A stretch of 29,315 nt of DNA from JANXVV01 sp038230975 (lineage in GTDB: Bacteria > Planctomycetota > Phycisphaerae > Tepidisphaerales > Tepidisphaeraceae), in contig JBBRMF010000033.1 in assembly GCA_038230975.1 (NCBI GenBank), forward strand, positions 1 to 29,315. Reading direction: 5' to 3'. The stretch's first letter is position 1, and every line of letters begins with the position of its first letter. The position numbers and the translations under genes were made by a program. Positions 7,735 to 14,791 of this stretch are shown piece by piece. The notes below the pieces were generated by a model, which saw nothing but the letters and a program-made list of their open reading frames with translations, was not told the DNA's origin and did no database searches.

Positions 7735-8130
7735 ATGCACCAATCCACACTCATCGCCACTGCCCTGCTTTTTCTGGCCACGTCATTTTCCATACTCGCC
7801 GCCGAGCCTGCCACAACGGACGGCAAGGCTCTCTATCATGTTGTATCATTGAAGCTAAAAGAAGGGACCAGCCCGGAACAAATTAAAGCCGTCGAGACCG
7901 CATTCGTCGGGCTTAAGACAAAGATTCCCGGAATCACCTCGCTCCATTGGGGCACCAATGTGAGCCCCGAGCATCACGACAAAGGCTTTACGCACTGCTT
8001 CGTGCTCACTTTCGCGACTGAAAAAGACCGCGATACTTATTTGACTCATCCGGAACACAAAGCCTTCGGCGGCGTATTGGGTCCGGTGATGGCCGACGTG
8101 ATGGTCATCGATTTCTGGGCAAAAGACTGA
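7735..8130 (+). CDS. Exported Dabb-domain (stress-responsive alpha/beta barrel) protein
   Basis: A protein of 131 aa with an N-terminal signal peptide (hydrophobic core about residues 5-21, likely cleavage after SILAA) followed by one Dabb domain. Visible family features are YHVVSLKLKEGTSPEQ, a central 'LHWGTNVSPEHHDKGFTH' segment, and the strand-turn ending TYLTHPEHKAFGGVLGPVM...VIDFW. Dabb proteins are dimeric ferredoxin-like barrels; some are enzymes on polyketide or aromatic substrates, many are uncharacterised. The ATG at 7735 was chosen because the signal peptide starts there; an in-frame ATG at 7696 would prepend a polar stretch. A second, unexported Dabb gene lies at 9520-9822, with a secreted hydrolase between them. 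Confidence 0.88.
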   Translation: MHQSTLIATALLFLATSFSILAAEPATTDGKALYHVVSLKLKEGTSPEQIKAVETAFVGLKTKIPGITSLHWGTNVSPEHHDKGFTHCFVLTFATEKDRDTYLTHPEHKAFGGVLGPVMADVMVIDFWAKD

Positions 8131-8160
8131 TCGAAATCTCACGCAGCGGAAGGGCATCAG

Positions 8161-9516
8161 ATGATGAAGCATATTTCCCCAGTCGTCACGGCGGTCATCG
8201 CCGCGTTGAGCTTGATGTTGCCGACAACATCACCGTCGCAAGCCGCGCCGGTCGTGGCACGGTCCTCGGATGGTTTCGTGGATACGATCGGCGTGAACGT
8301 CCATTCAAGCCACCTGTTTTGGCCGGTCGGCACCGCCTATGACAACTGGTCGGCCGTTACAACGGCTATCGGTGATCTGGGGATTCGATACGTCCGCGAC
8401 ATTCCCAATGCAACCGACCGCCTCAACAGCTTATACGATGCCACCGGCGCAAAAGTGGATGTACTGGTGGACGGTCGCGCCCCCGGTTACTTGCTTGACC
8501 AATCACTACTGCCCAGCGTCCTGGCTTCCGCCAAGGCGCTCAAGGGTATCGTCTATATGGAAGGTGCCAACGAAGCCGACCAGATGGGCGACGCGCCTTC
8601 CGATCCCAACTGGCAAACCACGATTCACAACTGGACTGTCGCCATGGCCCAGCAGATTCGTGCCGATCCCAAACTCTCGCAGTATCCCATCATCGCCCCT
8701 TCACCGGAATGGGCTGAACGACTGGCATTGATTGGTGATCACACGGCGTACGTGGACCTTGGGAATATCCACTCCTACCCGAACGCCCATCCTGAAACGA
8801 ACCTGTTGGCCAACAAACTGAGCAACGCCGCCGTTATCTCAGGCCCTAAACCGGTCGTCGCCACGGAGACCGGTTATCAGTCGCATGCCGGCTTGATGAC
8901 CAATACCAACGACGTTTCGCTCGCCGCGGGCGGAAAATATTTCCCCCGCTTGTTGATGGAATATTTCCGCCAGGGAATTCAACGAACGTTTTTGTACGAG
9001 TTGATCGACAACACGCTGGATGTGACGCACCAGAACCCCGAATACAATCTCGGCCTGCTCAACAACGACTTCACCGATAAACCTGCCGCCACAAGCGTAA
9101 AGAACCTCATTCATCTGCTGAAAGACCCAGGTTCTTCATTTACTCCTTCGACACTGGATTACACACTCACCGGCGGCAACGCGAATCTCAAGCAGGTTCT
9201 ACTCCAGAAGAGTGACGGCACGTTTTGGCTTGCGCTCTGGCAGAATGTGTCCGTGTATGACAACCCGACGAGTACGGATTTAATCAACCCGGATCTGCCG
9301 GTGACGCTGACTTTGGCGGACGGTTTCGCCAGCGCCGCAACGTATCTTCCCGACGGCTCCATCAACCCCATCGCCACGTTTGGAGCCGGTTTGCAATTGA
9401 ACTTAAACGTTCCCGATCAGGTGCTGCTCGTGGAAATTACACCCACCCCCGAACCGGCCAGCGCGCTTGCGCTGGCGGGTGCGGCGTTGCTGCTCTGCCG
9501 TCGAAAACGTCGATGA
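8161..9516 (+). CDS. PEP-CTERM sorted glycoside-hydrolase-like protein
   Basis: Exported 451-aa protein. The signal peptide spans about residues 1-29 (ending PSQAAP). The body looks like a (beta/alpha)8 glycosidase of clan GH-A, similar in style to GH39-like proteins: IRYVRDIP near strand 2, MEGANEAD with the likely acid/base Glu138 after Asn137, IHSYP at 204-208, and ATETGYQS with a possible nucleophile Glu236. The substrate is unknown. The C-terminus is a PEP-CTERM signal: TPTPEPAS, a hydrophobic helix, then RRKRR, marking the protein for exosortase-dependent processing at the cell surface. It lies 30 bases after the exported Dabb gene, so one transcript is likely. The catalytic assignments are by pattern only. 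Confidence 0.85.
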   Translation: MMKHISPVVTAVIAALSLMLPTTSPSQAAPVVARSSDGFVDTIGVNVHSSHLFWPVGTAYDNWSAVTTAIGDLGIRYVRDIPNATDRLNSLYDATGAKVDVLVDGRAPGYLLDQSLLPSVLASAKALKGIVYMEGANEADQMGDAPSDPNWQTTIHNWTVAMAQQIRADPKLSQYPIIAPSPEWAERLALIGDHTAYVDLGNIHSYPNAHPETNLLANKLSNAAVISGPKPVVATETGYQSHAGLMTNTNDVSLAAGGKYFPRLLMEYFRQGIQRTFLYELIDNTLDVTHQNPEYNLGLLNNDFTDKPAATSVKNLIHLLKDPGSSFTPSTLDYTLTGGNANLKQVLLQKSDGTFWLALWQNVSVYDNPTSTDLINPDLPVTLTLADGFASAATYLPDGSINPIATFGAGLQLNLNVPDQVLLVEITPTPEPASALALAGAALLLCRRKRR

Positions 9517-9519
9517 ACT

Positions 9520-9822
9520 TCAACCGAGGAAATCGAGAATACGCACTTTTTCCCAGTGCGCCTTGTTCCGTTCAATAAACTCAAGATGAAGCGGATGGGT
9601 TTGATACACATCATGTCCGGCGACATCGTCCATGATGACCACCAGCCCGACCTGATAAGAATTGTCGACCACTTCGCGCGGCGTCATCGCGGGTGGGCCT
9701 GCCCACAGTTGCCGTACTGTCGGCACACCCCCCAAATACTTCAGACAATCCGCAATCAACTGCTCCGTCGCCGCGCCCGGAGTCCCGGGCTTCAACCAAA
9801 AACAAACTTGATGAATGAACAT
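9520..9822 (-). CDS. Dabb-domain protein, cytoplasmic
   Basis: A single Dabb domain of 100 aa without a signal peptide: MFIHQVCFWLKPGTP at the N-terminus, VRQLWAGPPAMTPRE in the middle, and the typical end YQTHPLHLEFIERNKAHWEKV. Family members are small homodimeric alpha/beta barrels. It converges on the hydrolase gene with only 3 bases between stop codons. It is the second Dabb gene within 2 kb; the two proteins differ in length and in export, so this is not a simple tandem duplication. Confidence 0.9.
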   Translation of the reverse strand: MFIHQVCFWLKPGTPGAATEQLIADCLKYLGGVPTVRQLWAGPPAMTPREVVDNSYQVGLVVIMDDVAGHDVYQTHPLHLEFIERNKAHWEKVRILDFLG

Positions 9823-9869
9823 GCGCGCATTCTCTATATGAGCGGGAATTGTTCAAGACGCGAAAAGAA

Positions 9870-9969
9870 TTTAGCCCCGGATGGGGCACCGATTTACACG
9901 GATAAATCCAAATTCAAATTCTTATCTGTGTCTTCGATCTGTGCTAATCTGTTTTGATCTGTGGCTAAA
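9870..9969. repeat. Imperfect palindromic element (type D)
   Basis: TTTAGCCCCGGAT...CACCGATTTACACGGATAA is answered by TTATCTGTGT...ATCTGTGCTAATCTG...ATCTGTGGCTAAA. The element is built of repeated ATCTGTG/CACGGAT words in opposite orientations. Such CACAGATTTACACGGAT elements are dispersed in many planctomycete and verrucomicrobial genomes. It ends about 27 bases before the hrpB start, so the hrpB leader RNA may fold through part of it. Confidence 0.65.
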
Positions 9970-9995
9970 TTTTTATTGTATGGAGCCAGGCCAGC

Positions 9996-12560
9996 ATGAC
10001 CTCTCTGCCGATCGATGCCTCGCTCCCGGAGATCGTAAATCAACTTCGAGCATCGCGCGCCCTTGTCCTGGTGGCCCCACCGGGCGCGGGCAAGACCACG
10101 CGCGTGCCACCGGCGATGATTCGGGCCGGACTACTTTCCAAAGAACATCCCAACCTCGTCATGTTGCAACCCCGGCGAGTAGCGGCCCGCGCATCGGCGG
10201 CCCGTATCGCTGAAGAAAACCAGTGGGAACTCGGCCGCGAAGTCGGCTATCACGTTCGGTTCGATCGGAAGCTGAGTGATGCCAGCCGAATTCGCGTGCT
10301 GACCGAAGGAATTCTCACCCGCCAATTGCTCGATGATCCGTTTCTCCCCGGGATCGGCGCGGTGATTCTCGACGAGTTTCACGAGCGCAGCCTGCATACC
10401 GACATGGCCATCGCGTACCTTCGCGAGATCCAGCAGTCCGTTCGCGATGACCTGATTCTGATCGTCATGTCCGCCACGCTTGAAGCCGAACCGGTGGCCA
10501 AATTTCTCGGCGGTTGCCCCGTTGTTCGCACGGAAGGCCGCGCCTACCCGGTGGAAATTTCCTATCGCGGAACTCCCACCGTGCGTCCACAGGATTCACT
10601 CCCCGAGCGCATCGTTGACGCAATCACTTCATCACTTGGCGAAGATTCCGGAGACATTCTCGTCTTCCTACCCGGAGCCGAAGAAATTCGTCGCACGATG
10701 CATCGCCTTGAAACACTCGCCGAACGCGAAGATCTGCTCGTGCTGCCGCTGCACGGAAGCCTGCCCGCCGAAGACCAATCCCTTGCGCTCCGCCCTTCCC
10801 ATCGCCGCAAAATTATTCTGGCGACGAACATCGCCGAGACATCCCTCACCATCGACGGCGTGCGCACGGTCATCGACGGTGGGCTCGCCCGCGTTGCCGG
10901 TTACGATCCGCGTCGCGGCCTGGACAAACTGGAACTGAAACGCATCAGCCAGGCGTCTGCCACCCAACGCGCCGGTCGCGCTGGCCGCACCGCGCCGGGA
11001 AGATGCATCAGGCTCTGGTCCGAACGCGAAAACAAAACCCTGCCCGCATTCGATCTTCCAGAAGTTCGCCGGGTTGATCTCTGTGCCACGGTTTTGTCAC
11101 TTCATGCCTGGGGGCAAACCGATCCCCGGCAATTCGGTTGGTATGAATCGCCCGCCGAAGAAACGCTGGCATCTGCCGAGGTACTGCTCGAAATGCTCGG
11201 CGCTCTGACAGCCGAAGTAGGCGGAAAAATAACCCCGCTCGGGAAACAATTAATGCAGTTGCCCGTGCATCCCCGGCTCGCCAGATTGTTGCTGGCCGCT
11301 GCGGATGAAGGCCTGCTGGCCGAGGGAGCCACCCTCGCGGCGCTCCTCTCCGAGCGCGATATTGCCCGCGAAGAATATTCCGGCGGCCCGCGCCAACCTA
11401 AAACGCAAGGGCCTTCCGATCTGCTTTTACGAATGGATCTCTTCGCGCGAGCCGAAGCCGATCGTTTCCATCCATCCCTTCGCGATCGCGGAATTGACCC
11501 GATCGCGGCCCGTCAAGTCGCGCAAGCGCGGGACGATTTGCTCCGTATCGGTCGCCGTCTCCCGGAAGGCAAACCAAACGGCCCCGTCGAAGACGCGCTG
11601 CTGAAGCTCCCGCTTCTGGCCTACCCCGACCGCGTATGCCGCCGTCGCGGCGATACCGATCGCGCCGCGATTGTCGGCGGTGGTGGGGTTCGCCTCGCCC
11701 CCGAGTCGGCCGTCACGAAAGCCGAGTTTTTTCTCGCGCTCGATGCCCGTCACGATGAACGAAGCAAGACCCGCGAAGCCCTCGTGCGCGTCGCCAGCGA
11801 AATCCACATTTCATGGCTTCAAGAAATATTCCCTTACGAAATGCGGCACGAAAAAGGAGTGGTCTTCGATGAATCGCGTGGCCGCGTCGTCGGTCGCACA
11901 AGCCTGTCCTATCGCGATCTTCTGTTGCACGAGGACCGCCACGCCGCCGTTGATCCCGCGCTCGCCGCGACCGCCCTGGCCAATGTCGTCCGTCCGCAGG
12001 CCGCTCAACTTTTCCATGCCGATGAAACCGCCGCTGCAGTCCTTGCCCGTCTCCATCTGCTCCGTGAAAAAATGCCCGAGCATCCCTGGCCTAAGTTGGA
12101 GGATGCAGACCTCGGCCAGATCCTTGCCGACGCATGCGTTGGAAAACGAACACTTGACGAAGTCAAGGCCCTTCCGTTACCCGCCCTGTTGATGAGTCAA
12201 CTTCACTGGCCTCTCGATCGTCTAATTGAAGAACACGCGCCAGATTCCATCGAAGTCCCCACCGGCAACCGGATTCGCGTCACCTATTCAGTTGGCCAAA
12301 CCCCCGTGCTGGCCGTCCGCCTTCAAGAGCTATTCGGTTGGACCGATACCCCCCGTATCGCCGGCGGTAGAGTCGCCATCGTGCTGCATTTACTGGGACC
12401 GAATTACCGGCCCGTACAAATCACCGATGATTTGCGGAGCTTCTGGTCAACGACCTATTTTCAAGTGCGAAAAGATCTGCGCGTCAGATACCCCAAGCAC
12501 TCCTGGCCGGAAGATCCGTGGACCGCGCTACCCGTGGCGAGAGGTAGACCCAGAAAGTAG
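9996..12560 (+). CDS. hrpB: ATP-dependent helicase HrpB
   Basis: DEAH/DExH superfamily 2 helicase, 854 aa, the usual HrpB length. Motif I (Walker A) is APPGAGKT at 27-34, motif Ia LQPRRVAARASAAR at 57-70, motif II DEFH at 126-129, motif III MSATLE, motif V TNIAETSLTIDGV, and motif VI QRAGRAGRTAPGRCIRLW. The helicase-associated domain and the C-terminal HrpB domain (ending ...DLRVRYPKHSWPEDPW) are complete. HrpB is thought to act on RNA in the cytoplasm, but its exact role in bacteria is unclear. The start ATG 9996 has GGAG about 11 bases upstream and matches the family's N-terminus. It is flanked by a palindromic element upstream and a probably unrelated SUKH-like gene downstream. Confidence 0.95.
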   Translation: MTSLPIDASLPEIVNQLRASRALVLVAPPGAGKTTRVPPAMIRAGLLSKEHPNLVMLQPRRVAARASAARIAEENQWELGREVGYHVRFDRKLSDASRIRVLTEGILTRQLLDDPFLPGIGAVILDEFHERSLHTDMAIAYLREIQQSVRDDLILIVMSATLEAEPVAKFLGGCPVVRTEGRAYPVEISYRGTPTVRPQDSLPERIVDAITSSLGEDSGDILVFLPGAEEIRRTMHRLETLAEREDLLVLPLHGSLPAEDQSLALRPSHRRKIILATNIAETSLTIDGVRTVIDGGLARVAGYDPRRGLDKLELKRISQASATQRAGRAGRTAPGRCIRLWSERENKTLPAFDLPEVRRVDLCATVLSLHAWGQTDPRQFGWYESPAEETLASAEVLLEMLGALTAEVGGKITPLGKQLMQLPVHPRLARLLLAAADEGLLAEGATLAALLSERDIAREEYSGGPRQPKTQGPSDLLLRMDLFARAEADRFHPSLRDRGIDPIAARQVAQARDDLLRIGRRLPEGKPNGPVEDALLKLPLLAYPDRVCRRRGDTDRAAIVGGGGVRLAPESAVTKAEFFLALDARHDERSKTREALVRVASEIHISWLQEIFPYEMRHEKGVVFDESRGRVVGRTSLSYRDLLLHEDRHAAVDPALAATALANVVRPQAAQLFHADETAAAVLARLHLLREKMPEHPWPKLEDADLGQILADACVGKRTLDEVKALPLPALLMSQLHWPLDRLIEEHAPDSIEVPTGNRIRVTYSVGQTPVLAVRLQELFGWTDTPRIAGGRVAIVLHLLGPNYRPVQITDDLRSFWSTTYFQVRKDLRVRYPKHSWPEDPWTALPVARGRPRK

Positions 12561-12618
12561 GACATGAGCAATTGGATTGGTTTACCTTTCGAAATAGCGT
12601 CTACAGTCGAGCGAATAG

Positions 12619-13164
12619 ATGCCAAGTCATGAACTGAAATACGTTATGTTGGTCAGCCTCGCGGTCATTGCATTGCTAATTTGGTACGTCATTTGGTGGC
12701 ATCGTTTGAAAAGCAGCTTTTCCAATGGTCATCTGAGCAAATCGTCGATCTTAACTTCGACGGATCAGATCGAAGAGTTGGAGCGCTCGCTGGGTGGTAT
12801 CTTGCCGAAGTCGCTTAGAGAGGCGTATCGGACTGGCCGCCTTGCGACCCTCACCCTCCCGGCAATTTTTAAGGTAAAGGAGGGAGAATTCGCCATCGCC
12901 GAATTCATGGCGGCAGATCGGGAATCCAACCAAAAAAGAATCTACGAAACACAGACCGGAGCGGACGCGTTTATCTTTGCGTCCGATGACTTTGGGAACT
13001 ACTACTTCGTGCGGGCTAACGAACCTACTCTATACTTTTGGGACCATGAGCTTGGGACGGAGATTGTATTTGAATCGATCGAAAATCTTTGGAGCTTGTT
13101 GGATTTTCACGGGAACGAGAAGTCGACCGGCGATACAAACCCGAACAGATCTGAAGAGTTTTGA
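12619..13164 (+). CDS. Membrane-anchored SUKH (SMI1/KNR4)-like protein
   Basis: A protein of 181 aa. Residues about 8-26 (VMLVSLAVIALLIWYVIWW) form one membrane helix, leaving the rest on one side of the membrane. The soluble part follows the SMI1/KNR4 pattern: QIEELERSLGGILPKSLREAY at the start, then FIFASDDFGNYYFVRANEP, the typical 'acidic-GNYY/F' strand, then LYFWDHELGTEIVFESIENLWSLL. SUKH proteins are common immunity proteins against nucleases and other polymorphic toxins, but others have housekeeping roles. A membrane anchor is unusual for the family. No toxin gene lies beside it; the Rhs tip at 44-517 is 12 kb away. The gene is AT-richer than hrpB and larE, suggesting transfer. Confidence 0.75.
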   Translation: MPSHELKYVMLVSLAVIALLIWYVIWWHRLKSSFSNGHLSKSSILTSTDQIEELERSLGGILPKSLREAYRTGRLATLTLPAIFKVKEGEFAIAEFMAADRESNQKRIYETQTGADAFIFASDDFGNYYFVRANEPTLYFWDHELGTEIVFESIENLWSLLDFHGNEKSTGDTNPNRSEEF

Positions 13165-13262
13165 CGTGCGTTTCCATCAAGCGCAAGGGAATTACTCGGA
13201 AACATCAGCACGGGAAATTCGCTTATTAGAGCACTTTTCAGGTTGGTAGGTTGCCCGATGTC

Positions 13263-13302
13263 GGGTGCCACAGGTCTCGGAGTACCGCGACCTCGGGCAC
13301 CC
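13263..13302. repeat. GGAGTACC-core hairpin between convergent genes
   Basis: GGGTGCCACAGGTCTCGG (13263-13280) and CCGCGACCTCGGGCACCC (13285-13302) pair over 18 positions with a few mismatches around the tetraloop AGTA. It lies in the gap between the SUKH-like gene and the convergent larE and could end transcripts from both. Its stem is unrelated to the other hairpins that share the GGAGTACC apex. Confidence 0.8.
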
Positions 13303-13341
13303 GCTATCCTCGAAACTCAATGAAACAATCGGTGGTACCAC

Positions 13342-14178
13342 TTAGCTCGGCGCGACTTCCGCCTTTGTCTTCACACCGACCGCATACAACCCCTCGCTTC
13401 GAAACCCCGCAAGATCCAGCGTCACCATTCGATACCCCGTCTTGCGAATATCATTGACAATCCGCTCACGATGCTCGATCGCCTTTGCAAGATCTCCCGG
13501 CGGCAGTTCAATCCGGGCCAGTTCACCATGATGCCGTACGCGAAACTGTTTGAACCCCAGTTCCACCAGCACATCTTCCGCCGCTTCAATCTGCCGTAAA
13601 AGCGCCGGGGTAATTGGAGTTCCCTGCGGCACGCGCGAGGACAAACACGCCATCGCCGGTTTATCCCACACGGGCAATCCCAACTCCCGCGCAATCGCCC
13701 GCACTTCGTCTTTCGTGATCCCCGCCTCCAGCAACGGCGACCTCACCCCGCGCTCTTTCGCCGCCTGCATTCCCGGGCGATCGTCTTGCGGATCGCTCGC
13801 ATTATTCCCATCGGCTACCGCAGCCCACCCTTCCGCCACCGCGATTTTATGCAGTTGATCGTGAAGTTCCGATTTGCAGAAATAACACCGGTTCCCCGGA
13901 TTCGCCGCATACCGCGCGTCAAGATGCTCTTCCGTCTGTACCAGTCGAAATGGCACCTTTAATTGCTCGGCCAACCGCACCGCATCCCGCATCTCCCGCG
14001 TCGGATAACTCGGAGAAACGCCAATACATGCCATCGACCGCTCAGCTAATTGCTCGAAGGCCACAGCCATCACCAGCGCACTATCTACTCCACCCGAATA
14101 CGCCACCAGGACCGATTTGCATTCCTGGAGCCGTTGACGTAGGAGATCAAGCTTTTGTTGTATTTCCAATTCCAGCAC
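13342..14178 (-). CDS. larE: ATP-dependent sacrificial sulfur transferase LarE family protein
   Basis: PP-loop ATP pyrophosphatase of the family that inserts sulfur into pyridinium bis-carboxylate during synthesis of the nickel-pincer cofactor of lactate racemase. The PP-loop SGGVDS is at 28-33. Cysteines at 98 and 101 (NRCYFCKSEL) and 178 (ACLSSR) match the three-cysteine type, which in some homologues holds a [4Fe-4S] cluster that donates sulfide, in contrast to the single sacrificial cysteine of the Lactobacillus enzyme. Length is 278 aa, as expected. The start is GTG 14178; no nearer ATG fits. No larB, larC or larA homologue is in the window. It is divergent from hsp20, with 184 bases between the starts. 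Confidence 0.9.
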   Translation of the reverse strand: MLELEIQQKLDLLRQRLQECKSVLVAYSGGVDSALVMAVAFEQLAERSMACIGVSPSYPTREMRDAVRLAEQLKVPFRLVQTEEHLDARYAANPGNRCYFCKSELHDQLHKIAVAEGWAAVADGNNASDPQDDRPGMQAAKERGVRSPLLEAGITKDEVRAIARELGLPVWDKPAMACLSSRVPQGTPITPALLRQIEAAEDVLVELGFKQFRVRHHGELARIELPPGDLAKAIEHRERIVNDIRKTGYRMVTLDLAGFRSEGLYAVGVKTKAEVAPS

Positions 14179-14362
14179 GGCGTTGATTGTAAGAGTTCAA
14201 TCGTCCTGGGTCACTAGGACTTTTGGCAATCTCCCACCCGCCCTTCTTTTCCACTTCCCCTCCATGCCGGGCACTCTTATGATAGACAAATACGCAAGTC
14301 CGAGGGTTTTTGTAAAGGCCCTCCTCTCGGCTTGCCAGCGACCCCGTTTTTCGGAGAGTGTC

Positions 14363-14791
14363 ATGCCTGTCGAGACCGCCACTGAGCCGCCTTTTGGTCT
14401 TCCCAAACACCAAATGGGGAAGCTGATAGACCAGATGCAAAAAGGCTTCTATGCCTTCTCCGCCAATGAAACCTGGACCCCCCTTGTCAATCTCTACGAG
14501 ACTGAAGGCCATTACATCGTCTGTGTCGACCTTGCAGGCGTCGTGAAAGAAGAAATCGACCTGCAGGTCCATCGCCAATGCCTGACCTTGCGCGGGAATC
14601 GGCAAGTCCCCACTCAGCCGAAAGAGGATTCCCCCGAATCCGCGCCTTCAAAGTATCGCGTTCATCTGATGGAAATCGATCACGGCCCATTCGTGCGTGA
14701 AGTGGAACTTCCGCAGGACGTGGAAAGTGCAGAGATCGCTGCCGTCTATCGCAACGGGCTTCTGTGGATCGAATTGCCGAAGAAGAAATGA
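14363..14791 (+). CDS. Small heat-shock protein, Hsp20/alpha-crystallin family
   Basis: ATP-independent chaperone of 142 aa that holds unfolding proteins. The alpha-crystallin domain begins at TPLVNLYETEGHYIVCVDLAG, continues through EEIDLQVHRQCLTLRGNRQ, and ends with VESAEIAAVYRNGLLWIELPK, the family's conserved A-x-x-x-N-G-L-L strand. The domain is followed by only two lysines, so the C-terminal I-x-I/V anchor is absent. ATG 14363 was chosen because GGAGAG lies 6-10 bases upstream; an ATG at 14279 is open in frame but adds poor sequence. The stop overlaps the lon start as ATGA, so the pair is translationally coupled and probably heat-regulated together. No CIRCE or sigma-32-like site could be confirmed upstream. 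Confidence 0.9.
   Translation: MPVETATEPPFGLPKHQMGKLIDQMQKGFYAFSANETWTPLVNLYETEGHYIVCVDLAGVVKEEIDLQVHRQCLTLRGNRQVPTQPKEDSPESAPSKYRVHLMEIDHGPFVREVELPQDVESAEIAAVYRNGLLWIELPKKK

Noticed and set aside
7666..7743. Longer N-terminus for the SDR protein starting at 7743
   Set aside because: The extra 26 residues precede the family's normal start, run into the divergent Dabb gene, and the ATG at 7665 has a good ribosome binding site.
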